Shown: positions 33,015 through 41,838, counted from the first letter of the stretch. The stretch is DNA of 64,000 nucleotides from Melghirimyces algeriensis (GCF_900182565.1 NZ_FXTI01000001.1:248001-312000), one strand, 5' to 3'. The notes: a model not told the origin generated them from the letters alone. Made by a program: numbers and translations.

Positions 33015-33349
33015 ATGCATCCTGCGGGAGAAAGCCTTCTGTAGGATGTCATCATTTATCTTTTAAGAGCAACAATGGAAGATGCTTGTTTCCGGCTTGT
33101 TGATCCGTTACTATGTAAGCGAGTGGTTTTGGTTCCTATTCACGAAAACGAACGATGCATTTTTCCAGGAACCAAGGTGTATCTGTAAATAATCGGAAAA
33201 GTGGGATATAAGGAGGGGGGGAGGGTGTTGTCACCGTTTTCTCACAATGACTGATAGGTGTAAGCAACTGCCCGTTTGGGTAACAAGAAATGATACGTAT
33301 TGGAAAGACAGGCTTGTTTGTGTGAATATTCGGTGGCAAGTACCGCGCT

Positions 33350-33781
33350 ATGACTACAAATGAATTGGTGTCGGAGATTGAACGGCTGGTAAGGGAGATT
33401 AGCGAGATCGTAAAACGAAAAGGAAGGGATATTTTGGAGGAATTCCCCATTACTCCTCCTCAGTTTGCTGCATTATTATGGTTGAATCAGGAAGGGGATA
33501 TGACAATCGGGGAATTGAGTCAGAAGATGTATCTAGCGTGCAGTACAATGACTGACCTGGTAGACAGGATGGAAAAAAACCAGCTGGTGGAACGAGTGCG
33601 GGATAAGAGGGATCGCAGAGTGGTTCAAATTCACCTTTTGGAAAAAGGGGAATCCATCATCTCTGAAGTATTGGAGGCCCGTCAAGCCTATTTGGCTGGT
33701 ATTCTTTCCCGGTTTTCCGAATCAGAAGTAAGGAACATATCCGAACATTTGTCTCTTCTGCACAAAGAAATGAATCGATAA
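33350..33781 (+). CDS. ysmB: MarR-family regulator YsmB
   Basis: Winged-helix DNA-binding protein, 143 residues. KGRDILEEFPITPPQFAALL, GELSQKMYLACSTMTDLVDR (recognition helix) and RVRDKRDRRVVQIHLLEKG (wing) match B. subtilis YsmB, which lies between gerE and racE there as here. The target is not known. No strong ribosome-binding site precedes ATG 33350, so the start is less certain than the identity. Confidence 0.88.
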   Translation: MTTNELVSEIERLVREISEIVKRKGRDILEEFPITPPQFAALLWLNQEGDMTIGELSQKMYLACSTMTDLVDRMEKNQLVERVRDKRDRRVVQIHLLEKGESIISEVLEARQAYLAGILSRFSESEVRNISEHLSLLHKEMNR

Positions 33782-33913
33782 TTCCTGTTCCTTCAAACGA
33801 CTTACAAATCACTTAAGGTTTTGGCAGGGTTCTAACACAAACCAATCCAATTGATTTGACATAGGTTGAAGGATAAGGAGCCAAGTTATTTACATTACTG
33901 GAGGATGAACAAT

Positions 33914-34753
33914 TTGACGGATCAATATATAATGCGGGGAGCCGTTGGTATTTTGGATTCCGGTGTTGGTGGCTTGACAGTGGTAAAGGAAGTGTTTCGG
34001 CAATTGCCCAAGGAAAAAGTAATTTACTTCGGAGATACATTGCGTTGTCCATACGGTCCCCGGACTCCGGAAGAAGTGAATGCGTTTACCAAAGAAATTG
34101 TTCGTTATTTATCTCTTTATCCTTTGAAAGCTTTGGTCATTGCCTGTAATACAGCTACTGCGGTCGCCCTGGAGGATGTTCGCCGGGAGGTTTCCATCCC
34201 TGTACTGGGAGTGATTGAACCAGGTGCTCGCGCTGCCGTTAAAGAATCCCACCAGGGAAGAATCGGTGTAATCGGTACACAGGGAACCATTCGCAGCTCA
34301 GCCTATGAGAAAGCGTTGAAGCAGATCGATCCAGATTTATATGTCGTCAGTCATCCCTGTCCCGCTTTGGTTCCTTTGGTGGAAAGTGGTGAAAGTGATG
34401 ATGGGTCGGCTCGCCAAATTGTGAAACAGGCATTAGCTCCGTTAAAAGAACACCGCTTGGAATCGTTGATATTGGGGTGTACTCATTATCCCTTGATTTC
34501 TTCGCTTATTGGAAAGGAAATGGGAAGTGAAGTCGCCTTGATCAGTTCTGCTGAAGAGACGGCCCGTGAACTGAGTACGGTTCTACATCAAAAGGGCATT
34601 CAATACGATGGTATATCCAAGCAGGGTGAACACCTTTTCTTTACCAGTGGAAGACCAGAGATTTTTCAGTTCATCGCTGAACGATGGTTGGAACAGCCGG
34701 TAACAGTAAAGCAGGTGGCGTTACCTGAGCTGAAAGAGATTCCTGCGGGTTAG
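33914..34753 (+). CDS. racE: Glutamate racemase
   Basis: Makes D-glutamate for peptidoglycan. Both cofactor-free catalytic cysteine regions are present: ALVIACNTATAVA and SLILGCTHYPLI, with the N-terminal GILDSGVGGLTVVKEV and FGDTLRCPYGPR. Length of 279 residues fits the family. TTG 33914 is preferred over ATG 33905 since GGAGG ends directly at that ATG; GGAGG to TTG leaves 9 bases. It lies between ysmB and gerM, as in B. subtilis. Confidence 0.94.
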   Translation: MTDQYIMRGAVGILDSGVGGLTVVKEVFRQLPKEKVIYFGDTLRCPYGPRTPEEVNAFTKEIVRYLSLYPLKALVIACNTATAVALEDVRREVSIPVLGVIEPGARAAVKESHQGRIGVIGTQGTIRSSAYEKALKQIDPDLYVVSHPCPALVPLVESGESDDGSARQIVKQALAPLKEHRLESLILGCTHYPLISSLIGKEMGSEVALISSAEETARELSTVLHQKGIQYDGISKQGEHLFFTSGRPEIFQFIAERWLEQPVTVKQVALPELKEIPAG

Positions 34754-34774
34754 CTCCATAGTTCCTGTCTAAGC

Positions 34775-35045
34775 AAAAAATACTCCCTTTAGGGAGTGAG
34801 ACTGCTGACAAAGATAAATAAGAGGGGGAGATCCGGTGGAACATCCTTTTCCGACGACCCAGCGGAACCCCTGGAGGTCCCAACCGTTTAGCGGACAACC
34901 TGCTTCCCCTTTTGGCCGCTGGTTGGAACCGGAGGGGGTGAAGCGGACTCCTTCCACTTCTTTGCTGGAGGAAAGAGATGCGGAGACGGATATCTCCCCT
35001 TCACCACTTTGTCATGAACCTCACTCCCTTTAGGGGAGTATTTTT
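34775..35045 (+). repeat. Modular repeat family, copy B, with 25-bp terminal inverted repeats
   Basis: Most complete copy, 271 bp. Its ends AAAAAATACTCCC..GGGAGTGAG and CTCACTCCC..GGAGTATTTTT are near-perfect inverted repeats, and each end is itself a small hairpin; the right one, with its T-run, probably ends the racE transcript. The centre carries CCAACCG..AGCGG / CCGCT..GGTTGG hairpin arms. Direct repeats GAGGGGG at 34822 and 34932 flank the hairpin block. The shape is that of a miniature inverted-repeat element; no transposase is nearby. Confidence 0.75.
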
Positions 35046-35143
35046 CATTTCCCTCAAACATTCTGGGGAAACAAACAAAGTGTGATATTTCCTTCCAGGG
35101 CTCGTATACATATACTAGAACTTTGTCCCAGGAGGGAAAAATT

Positions 35144-36187
35144 ATGTGCTACAGATTATGGAAAGGGATCGTTCCTCTGCTGCTATTTCCAATCATTCTG
35201 ACAGGATGTCTCTTTGGACCAGAAAAAAAGGAGTCCGCTCCAATCGATCCTCCCCCTAAGAATATGGAAAAGGAAGAAGAAGATTCATCCGATTCTTCCA
35301 AAGATGATTCCGCTGCAAAGCATAAGGATGAATTGGAGCTTTACTTTATGACCGATGCAGGTTACGTCGTTCCTTATACAATGAATGTTCCTAAGGTGGA
35401 GGGGATTGCCAAAGAAGCCATGGAATATATGGTGAAAGGAGGCCCGGCGGAATCGGATTTGCCAGAAGGGTTCAGCGGTATTTTACCTGAGGGAACCCAA
35501 ATCAACGGGTTGGATATTAAAGATGGTACGGCGACTGTTGATTTTTCGAAACAGTTTTTGGATTATAAAAAGGAGATGGAAGAAAAGATACTGAGTGCAG
35601 TAACGTGGACATTGACCGGTTTTGATTCCGTGAAAGAAGTGGACATCCGGGTGGATGGACAGGCACTGGAAGCGATGCCAAAAGGGAAAACCCCCGCCCA
35701 GGGAATGACGCGAAATGGGGGAATCAATCTGGAATTGGCCAAAGGGACCCAAGCGAGTCACAGTATGCCGGTAACGCTGTATTTTCTTGGGCAAACCCAG
35801 GATAACACGGTTTATTATGTTCCCGTCACCCGGATGATCAATTCGCAGAAGAATGTGGCTAAAGCGGTGATCAATGAGCTTGCAAAAGGTCCTGAACATG
35901 GATCTCCACTGGTTAGTGCGTTGACAGAGGCGATCAAGGTAAACAGCGTAAAGATCAAAGGAGATACAGCTACAGCTGATTTCAGTAAGGAATTGTTGCA
36001 ATACAGTGATGATAAAAAGGCTTCCCGAAATGCCCTTCATGCGATTGTACTGTCACTGACAGAAAATACTGCAGCAAAAAAAGTGAAAATTACTGTTGAA
36101 GGAAAGTCGGATCTGGAAGATCAGGGTGGAGACAATTTTGAAAAACCGGTTACCCGACCTGAACGGATTAACCCTGCAGAAATGTGA
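35144..36187 (+). CDS. gerM: Germination/sporulation lipoprotein GerM
   Basis: Lipoprotein with two GerMN domains, needed for sporulation and germination in Bacillus. Signal peptide and lipobox LTGC (Cys about residue 22), an acidic-serine linker, then the first GerMN (YFMTDAGYVVPYTMNV to about 190) and the second (LYFLGQTQDNTVYYVPVTRM onward), each with a characteristic AxVDFS/AxADFS strand. 347 residues. ATG 35144 follows AGGAGGG. In B. subtilis gerM also lies between racE and rph. Confidence 0.93.
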   Translation: MCYRLWKGIVPLLLFPIILTGCLFGPEKKESAPIDPPPKNMEKEEEDSSDSSKDDSAAKHKDELELYFMTDAGYVVPYTMNVPKVEGIAKEAMEYMVKGGPAESDLPEGFSGILPEGTQINGLDIKDGTATVDFSKQFLDYKKEMEEKILSAVTWTLTGFDSVKEVDIRVDGQALEAMPKGKTPAQGMTRNGGINLELAKGTQASHSMPVTLYFLGQTQDNTVYYVPVTRMINSQKNVAKAVINELAKGPEHGSPLVSALTEAIKVNSVKIKGDTATADFSKELLQYSDDKKASRNALHAIVLSLTENTAAKKVKITVEGKSDLEDQGGDNFEKPVTRPERINPAEM

Positions 36188-36221
36188 GTGGCTTTTGCAA
36201 GATGTGGGCATGGTAAGGCGA

Positions 36222-36247
36222 AAGAGGTGGTTGAACGCCTCTTTTTC
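36222..36247 (+). terminator. Terminator after gerM
   Basis: AGAGG and CCTCT enclose a ten-base loop and are followed by TTTTTCTTTT. Weak stem but suitable position. Confidence 0.55.
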
Positions 36248-36322
36248 TTTTGAATTTGGTGCCTCGCACCGGTTGAGGTGCTGTGTTATAATAAAAAAAC
36301 TATATATTGGAGGGGTATGATT

Positions 36323-37099
36323 TTGAGAATAGACGGACGGCAATATAATGAACTTCGAAAAGTGCAAATGGTTCCCGACTATATTAAACATGCGGAAGGG
36401 TCCGTCTATATTTGTGTCGGGGATACAAAAGTAATCTGTACAGCTTCTGTGGAGGAACGCGTACCGTTTTTCCTTCGGGGTACCGGAAAGGGCTGGGTCA
36501 CAGCGGAGTATTCGATGTTGCCCCGCGCCACCCAGACCCGGACCGTCCGGGAGTCCAGCAAGGGAAAAGTGGGCGGACGGACCATGGAGATTCAACGGTT
36601 GATCGGCCGGAGCCTGCGTTCTGTGGTTCGGTTGGATCAGTTGGGTGAACGGACGATCTGGGTGGATTGCGATGTCATTCAGGCGGATGGAGGTACCCGG
36701 ACGGCTTCCATTACCGGTGCATTTGTGGCATTAGGTCAAGCTTTGTATGGTTTGGTTCGCAGTGGGACCCTTGATTCTATGCCGCTTACAGACTACTTGG
36801 CTGCGACAAGTGTGGGAATTGTGGATGGTGATCCGGTCCTTGACCTTTGCTATCAAGAGGATTCCAAAGCTCAAGTGGATATGAATGTCGTCATGACCGG
36901 TTCGGGCAAATATGTAGAGGTTCAAGGGACCGGGGAAGAATCCCCTTTTTCTCCTGAAGAATTGAATCAGCTGTTGGAGTTATCCAAGCAAGGAACGGAA
37001 ACCTTGATCCAATATCAAAAAGAATTATTGAAGGAAGCAGGAACGTTGATCGGAGGAAAGGCGAATGACGACAACCAAAGCAGAATGGAATCGGAATGA
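36323..37099 (+). CDS. rph: Ribonuclease PH
   Basis: Phosphorolytic 3'-5' exoribonuclease that trims tRNA 3' ends. MRIDGRQYNELR, GKGWVTAEYSMLPRAT, RTVRESSKGK, GRTMEIQRLIGRSLR and CDVIQADGGTRTASITGAF are the standard family blocks, with phosphate-site Arg and catalytic Asp regions kept. 258 residues. TTG 36323 is preferred since GGAGGGG ends 7 bases before it, while ATG 36317 has no room. An extended -10 TGTTATAAT at 36284-36292 may be the promoter. It overlaps rdgB by 35 bases. Confidence 0.94.
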   Translation: MRIDGRQYNELRKVQMVPDYIKHAEGSVYICVGDTKVICTASVEERVPFFLRGTGKGWVTAEYSMLPRATQTRTVRESSKGKVGGRTMEIQRLIGRSLRSVVRLDQLGERTIWVDCDVIQADGGTRTASITGAFVALGQALYGLVRSGTLDSMPLTDYLAATSVGIVDGDPVLDLCYQEDSKAQVDMNVVMTGSGKYVEVQGTGEESPFSPEELNQLLELSKQGTETLIQYQKELLKEAGTLIGGKANDDNQSRMESE

Positions 37100-37718
37100 A
37101 TGGGTGTTTGCCACGCAAAACAAACATAAAGTCAGTGAATTGAACTCTATTTTTCGTGAACAGCTTGGAATCAAAGTCGTAGGGCTCCATTCGTTTAAGG
37201 GGCTTCCGGAAATTATCGAGGATCAGGATACGTTTGAGGGCAATGCCAGGAAGAAGGCCGAAACCATTTCACAGGTTTTGGGACGACCTGTTTTTGCGGA
37301 TGATTCCGGGTTATCGGTCGATTTCCTGAACGGAGCTCCTGGTGTTTACTCGGCTCGCTATGCCGGATTGGGAGCAACGGATGAGCAAAATGTAGAAAAG
37401 TTGCTGTATGAGCTAAAAGGGGTTTCACAGGATAAGCGGGGGGCTTCTTTTGTTTGTGTTCTCGCTTTGTCCGTTCCTGGAGAAAAAACGTTTATCGTTC
37501 GTGGAGAGTGTCCGGGACGAATCGCCTTTCATCCCCAGGGGGAGTATGGATTTGGCTATGATCCTGTATTTTTCCTTCCGGATCGGGGTTGCACCATGGC
37601 AGAGTTACCACCGCATGTGAAGAATCAGATCAGTCACCGGGCGCATGCAACGGAGCGGTTAATCCATTTGCTGAATGAAAAATTTGATTTTGATCAGAAG
37701 AGTCTTTCCAAGGAGTGA
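37065..37718 (+). CDS. rdgB: XTP/dITP diphosphatase RdgB
   Basis: House-cleaning NTP pyrophosphatase (Ham1/YsnA) that removes dITP, XTP and similar bases from the pool. Motifs: FATQNKHKVSEL, DTFEGNARKKAE, VFADDSGLSVDFLNGAPGVY, FGYDPVFFLP and ISHRAHA. 217 residues, with about 12 extra residues at the N-terminus compared with short homologues. CGGAGG precedes ATG 37065, inside rph, which couples translation of the two. Confidence 0.94.
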   Translation: MTTTKAEWNRNEWVFATQNKHKVSELNSIFREQLGIKVVGLHSFKGLPEIIEDQDTFEGNARKKAETISQVLGRPVFADDSGLSVDFLNGAPGVYSARYAGLGATDEQNVEKLLYELKGVSQDKRGASFVCVLALSVPGEKTFIVRGECPGRIAFHPQGEYGFGYDPVFFLPDRGCTMAELPPHVKNQISHRAHATERLIHLLNEKFDFDQKSLSKE

Positions 37719-37725
37719 TTTCCTG

Positions 37726-38229
37726 ATGCGTGTTCTTGTTGTCAGCGATTCACACGGTGACGGGAAATCCCTTCATTCTGTCGTCGATCAGGCCCAGGCG
37801 GATCATGTGATTCATTGTGGCGACTTCTGTACCCGTCGAGACCAGCTTCCTAAATGCTCACTGACTGTGGTGAGAGGGAATTGCGATTGGGAGGATGTTC
37901 CTGAGGAAGATTGGTGGGATGTGAATGAACACCGCTTCTTTGTTACACATGGACATCGTTATCAAGTAAGAAGCTCCCTGTTGCCGGTGCAGTATCGATC
38001 GGAAGAGATTGAAGCAACGATTGCCTGCTTTGGTCATACCCACTTTCCGGTTTGCGAACAGGTGGGAAACGTTCTGCTGATCAATCCGGGCAGTTTGGTG
38101 GACCCGCGCGGGTTTCCCCGACCTTCGTATGCTGTGGTGGAAATGGGTGCTGAGAGGAAACTCTCTGTCACGTTTTATACGCCGGAGGGGGAAACAATCC
38201 CTGAAAGGGGTGGGGTGTTTCGTCCTTGA
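37726..38229 (+). CDS. ysnB: Metallophosphoesterase YsnB (YfcE/MJ0936 type)
   Basis: Small calcineurin-like phosphodiesterase. Metal-binding motifs in order: VVSDSHGD, HCGDF, VRGNCDWE, THGH and FGHTH, all intact. 167 residues, typical. AAGGAG precedes ATG 37726 and the gene begins 7 bases after rdgB, so rph-rdgB-ysnB is one unit. Natural substrate not known. Confidence 0.92.
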   Translation: MRVLVVSDSHGDGKSLHSVVDQAQADHVIHCGDFCTRRDQLPKCSLTVVRGNCDWEDVPEEDWWDVNEHRFFVTHGHRYQVRSSLLPVQYRSEEIEATIACFGHTHFPVCEQVGNVLLINPGSLVDPRGFPRPSYAVVEMGAERKLSVTFYTPEGETIPERGGVFRP

Positions 38230-38332
38230 CATGTGGAAAGTAAAGCCAGAGGCTTGCGGGGGAGGGCTGTTCCTGATGATCTTGAAGCCATGGCGATCGT
38301 TTCAGTTATCTTGGATTTGAATAAAGTTTTTC

Positions 38333-38359
38333 TTGACAGAAAGCTGTTTGTGGTATAAT
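38333..38359 (+). promoter_or_regulatory. Promoter of tRNA-Arg
   Basis: TTGACA at 38333-38338 and TATAAT at 38354-38359, 15 bases apart, with an extended -10 TGG before TATAAT that compensates for the short spacer. Transcription would begin near 38366, close to the tRNA. Confidence 0.8.
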
Positions 38360-38384
38360 ATATATCGTGCGACTTTATCGATCT

Positions 38385-38461
<77 letters not shown>

Positions 38462-38515
38462 GATACCAATTGCTTTCCCGGTTTCATCCGGGAAGAATAC
38501 AGTTATATCTGATCT

Positions 38516-38537
38516 GCCCCCTGAAAGGGGCTTTTAT
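38516..38537 (+). terminator. Terminator after tRNA-Arg
   Basis: GCCCC and GGGGC with loop CTGAAA, followed by TTTTATTG. A second hairpin TTCCCGG/CCGGGAA at about 38475-38494 lies just before it. Confidence 0.75.
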
Positions 38538-38556
38538 TGTGCCTGCGTGGCTTCTC

Positions 38557-38584
38557 TTGCAAAGGAGTGCGCATATGGTATAAT
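38557..38584 (+). promoter_or_regulatory. Promoter of tig
   Basis: TTGCAA at 38557-38562 and TATAAT at 38579-38584, 16 bases apart, with an extended -10 TGG. It lies about 95 bases before the tig start. Confidence 0.75.
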
Positions 38585-38677
38585 GAAACAGTTGTATTGG
38601 TACGGAACCCTCAACGGGAAGCGGCTGATTTGTCCCGTATGGTTTCAAATAGAGTTCGTCAGGAGGGAAACAGTCTG

Positions 38678-39970
38678 ATGAAGGCAAGTTGGGAAAAAAC
38701 TGAAAATAACCGTGGGGTTCTCACGGTTGAGGTGGATGAAAAACAATTTTCCAAGGCGCTGGATCAAGCGTTTCGGAAAGTGGTGAAGAATGTAAACGTT
38801 CCGGGTTTTCGAAAAGGAAAAGTTCCCCGTCCGATTTTCGAAAAACGCTTTGGAGTGGAAACGCTCTACCAGGATGCTGTGGAAATTACCGTTCCGGAAG
38901 TTTATCCTTCGGCTGTTGAAGAAACGGGTATTGAACCAGTGGATCAACCGGAAATCGATATTGAACAAGTGGAAAAAGGAAAGCCCTTTATTTTTAAGGC
39001 AACGGTGACAGTGAAACCGGAAGTGAAACTCGGTGAGTACAAAGGGTTGGAAGTGCCGGAAAAAGACTTTTCCGTCAAAGAAGAAGATGTGGAATCCGAG
39101 TTGAAAAAAATGCAGGAGCGACAAGGTACCCTGGAAGTTGTGGAAGACGGCCAGGTACAAGAGAAAGATCGTGCAACCTTTGATTTTGAAGGATTTGTTG
39201 ACGGAGAACCCTTCGAAGGTGGTAAAGCGGAAAAATATACGTTGGAAGTGGGGTCCGGCCAATTTATCCCTGGTTTTGAAGAGCAGTTGATCGGGATGAA
39301 ATCAGGAGAGGAAAAGGATATCTCTGTTCAGTTCCCGGAGGATTATCATGCAGAGGATCTCGCTGGCAAGGATGCGGTTTTCAAGGTCGTCATGCATGAA
39401 ATCAAACGGATGAATCTTCCTGAATTGGATGATGAATTTGCTCAGGATGTCAGTGAGTTTGATACATTGGAAGAATTGAAAGTGGATACAGAGAATAAAC
39501 TGAAAGAGCAAAAGTCTAAAGAGGAAGAGAATTACAAACGTAACACCTTGGTTGAAAAGGCGGCTGAAAATGCAGAGATCGATCTGCCCGAAGTGATGGT
39601 GGAACGTGAGATTGATCAGATGATGCGTCAATTCGAGCAACAACTCCAAATGCAAGGCGTTACCTTGGATCAGTATGCACAATTTACTGGGCAGGAAAAA
39701 TCTGATCTGCGTGAACAGTTTAAAGATGACGCGGAGAAAAAAGTTCGTGCCAGTTTGGTTTTGGAAGCCATCGCTGAAGCGGAGGAAGTGGAAGTCAGTG
39801 ATGAGGAAGTAGACGAGGAACTGAAAAAATTGGCAGAACAGATGGGACGGGAGCAAGAAGAAGTCCGTAAACTCCTGCAAGCTCAGGGCGGAATGGATCA
39901 AATCCGTGATGAGGTACAGATCCGAAAAACGGTTGACCTACTTGTATCCAATAGTAAAAATACGGCATAA
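38678..39970 (+). CDS. tig: Trigger factor
   Basis: Ribosome-bound chaperone and peptidyl-prolyl isomerase that receives nascent chains at the exit tunnel. N-terminal ribosome-binding domain with the GFRKGK signature (VPGFRKGKVPRPIFEKRFG), a central FKBP-type domain with FDFEGFVDGEPFEGGKAE and GQFIPGFEEQLIGM, and a highly charged helical C-terminal domain. 430 residues. ATG 38678 follows AGGAGGG; longer open frame upstream would run through the promoter. Confidence 0.96.
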   Translation: MKASWEKTENNRGVLTVEVDEKQFSKALDQAFRKVVKNVNVPGFRKGKVPRPIFEKRFGVETLYQDAVEITVPEVYPSAVEETGIEPVDQPEIDIEQVEKGKPFIFKATVTVKPEVKLGEYKGLEVPEKDFSVKEEDVESELKKMQERQGTLEVVEDGQVQEKDRATFDFEGFVDGEPFEGGKAEKYTLEVGSGQFIPGFEEQLIGMKSGEEKDISVQFPEDYHAEDLAGKDAVFKVVMHEIKRMNLPELDDEFAQDVSEFDTLEELKVDTENKLKEQKSKEEENYKRNTLVEKAAENAEIDLPEVMVEREIDQMMRQFEQQLQMQGVTLDQYAQFTGQEKSDLREQFKDDAEKKVRASLVLEAIAEAEEVEVSDEEVDEELKKLAEQMGREQEEVRKLLQAQGGMDQIRDEVQIRKTVDLLVSNSKNTA

Positions 39971-39992
39971 TGAAAATAGGACGGAAAAAGCG

Positions 39993-40020
39993 AGGCACGT
40001 TGAAAGCGTGCCTTGTTTTT
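39993..40020 (+). terminator. Terminator after tig
   Basis: AGGCACG and CGTGCCT with a seven-base loop, followed by TGTTTTT. Confidence 0.85.
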
Positions 40021-40047
40021 AAACCATCCGGAAAGGAGGGAAGGATT

Positions 40048-40416
40048 TCAGGGGAGAAGAAGTCGCTCATTATGCCTTTTGAAAGATCGAATGATTTGAA
40101 TTGGTGGCTTTAAAACGACCAAGTCTCCAATATTGTTCTTGACAGCGGAGGATTCGGATAAAGATATTTCTCTGTACATACCTGATGTCCATTGCGGCGG
40201 GGATGGCAATCCACGATGCGATTCCGTACATAAAACCCAACGTTTCACCATTTTTTGTGGGGCATGGCTGCGAGCATGGGGGCATTCCTGTTGGCGGCTG
40301 GTACCAAAGGGAAACGTTTTGCTTTGCCCGACAGCGAGGTGATGATTCACCAACCGCTTGGAGGTGTGCGCGGCCAAGCCGCTGACATACAGATCCACGC
40401 CGATCGGAGTGGGGAA
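40048..40416 (+). pseudogene. clpP: Decayed clpP (ATP-dependent Clp protease proteolytic subunit)
   Basis: Pieces of ClpP appear in order but in different frames. LLKDRMI (about 40074-40094) is cut by a TGA. ILFLTAEDSDKDISLYI (about 40130-40170) matches the strand before the oxyanion loop. AGMAIHDAIPYIKPNVS (about 40200-40245) follows after loss of the NSPGG segment. Then, one frameshift later, MAASMGAFLLAAGTKGKRFA (40262-40320), which carries the active-site Ser, and MIHQPLGGVRGQA with the catalytic His, end at ADR. The C-terminal third and several bases are missing. It lies between tig and clpX, where many Firmicutes keep an intact clpP. A functional clpP must be elsewhere. Confidence 0.88.
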
Positions 40417-40536
40417 TCCGCTGTCAAAAATAGAGCGGGGTTCTGATCGTGATTTCTTTGGGAGCTCAGAGAAGCTCTTAACGGTTTGGTGGATCAAGTG
40501 ATCACCCGCTGAGGATTTTTGAGAGGGGTGATACGA

Positions 40537-41799
40537 ATGTTTAAATTTAATGAAGAAAAAGGGCAACTCAAGTGCTCCTTTTGTGGTAAATCCCAGGATC
40601 AGGTTCGGAAGTTGGTGGCTGGTCCCGGAGTATACATTTGTGACGAATGCATTGAACTCTGCAGTGAGATTGTAGAGGAAGAGTTGGGTGGCGAAGAAGA
40701 TATCGATCTTCAGAATCTGCCCAAGCCTCAAGAGATTAATGAGATTCTCGATCAGTATGTTATTGGGCAGGAATCGGCTAAAAAGTCTCTTGCTGTTGCT
40801 GTTTACAACCATTACAAACGGATTAATTCCTCCCAAAAAGAGGACGATGTAGAGCTGCAGAAGAGCAATATTGTCATGATTGGACCGACAGGCAGTGGTA
40901 AAACGTTGCTGGCTCAAACCATGGCGCGAATTTTGAACGTTCCCTTTGCCATCGCTGATGCCACATCGCTGACGGAAGCGGGTTATGTGGGAGAGGATGT
41001 GGAAAATATCCTCTTGAAATTGGTTCAAGCTGCCGATTACGATGTGGAAAAAGCGGAGCGAGGGATTATTTATATCGATGAGATTGATAAAGTGGCCCGT
41101 AAATCGGAAAACCCTTCGATTACCAGGGATGTATCGGGGGAAGGGGTTCAGCAAGCGCTTTTGAAAATATTGGAAGGAACAGTGGCCAGTGTTCCTCCCC
41201 AGGGTGGACGTAAACATCCGCACCAAGAGTTTATTCAGATTGACACAAGCAATATCCTCTTTATTTGCGGGGGAGCGTTTGATGGGCTGGAATCCATCAT
41301 CAAACGCCGGATTGGCAAAAAAGTGATTGGTTTTGGATCGGAAAGCAACACAGCGGATCTAAAACCGGGTGAATATCTGAAAATGGTGCTTCCTGAGGAT
41401 CTGTTGCGTTTCGGCTTAATCCCAGAATTCGTCGGAAGGCTCCCTGTAATTTCTGCTTTGGAACCACTTGATCAGGAGGCCTTGGTACGGATTCTGACGG
41501 AACCCAAGAATGCTCTTGTCAAACAGTATGAAAAGCTGTTGGAGATGGACGATGTACAGCTCAGATTTGAAAAAGGTGCATTAAAAGCCATCGCGGATGA
41601 GGCAATTAAACGAAATACGGGTGCACGGGGTCTTCGGGCGATCATTGAGTCGATCATGTTGGATGTGATGTTCGACTTACCTTCCAGGGACGATGTGAGG
41701 GAATGTGTGGTGACCGAAGCCACCGTAGTCAATAAAGTGGCTCCGGAGTTGAATACCCAGGAAGGGCAGACGGTTAATAAAAAAGAAGAAAGTGCGTAA
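40537..41799 (+). CDS. clpX: ClpX ATPase subunit
   Basis: AAA+ unfoldase that feeds substrates to ClpP. An N-terminal zinc-binding domain has CSFCGKS and CDECIELC. Walker A is GPTGSGKT, Walker B IIYIDEIDK, and pore loop GYVGEDVE; the IGF-type loop that docks on ClpP appears as IGFGSES (about 267-273), so ClpP interaction should be retained. 420 residues. ATG 40537 follows GAGAGGGGTGA. The clpP remnant lies directly upstream. Confidence 0.97.
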   Translation: MFKFNEEKGQLKCSFCGKSQDQVRKLVAGPGVYICDECIELCSEIVEEELGGEEDIDLQNLPKPQEINEILDQYVIGQESAKKSLAVAVYNHYKRINSSQKEDDVELQKSNIVMIGPTGSGKTLLAQTMARILNVPFAIADATSLTEAGYVGEDVENILLKLVQAADYDVEKAERGIIYIDEIDKVARKSENPSITRDVSGEGVQQALLKILEGTVASVPPQGGRKHPHQEFIQIDTSNILFICGGAFDGLESIIKRRIGKKVIGFGSESNTADLKPGEYLKMVLPEDLLRFGLIPEFVGRLPVISALEPLDQEALVRILTEPKNALVKQYEKLLEMDDVQLRFEKGALKAIADEAIKRNTGARGLRAIIESIMLDVMFDLPSRDDVRECVVTEATVVNKVAPELNTQEGQTVNKKEESA

Positions 41800-41807
41800 A
41801 TGGGTTG

Positions 41808-41838
41808 AAACGCATCCTGAAAAGGGTGCGTTTATTAT
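41808..41838 (+). terminator. Terminator after clpX
   Basis: AAACGCATCC and GGGTGCGTTT form the stem with one G-T pair, followed by ATTATTTT. Confidence 0.75.

Noticed and set aside
34769..34957. Minus-strand ORFs in repeat copies A and B (GSNQRPKG..NGWDLQGFRWVVG)
   Set aside because: They are the antisense reading of the repeat hairpin, without ribosome-binding sites; likely spurious.
35084..35117. SigE promoter before gerM (GATATTT and CATATACTA)
   Set aside because: The spacing between the two boxes is about 19 bases, too long for SigE.
40133..40446. Three short overlapping plus-strand ORFs as hypothetical genes
   Set aside because: Their translations are shifted pieces of ClpP; annotated as one pseudogene.
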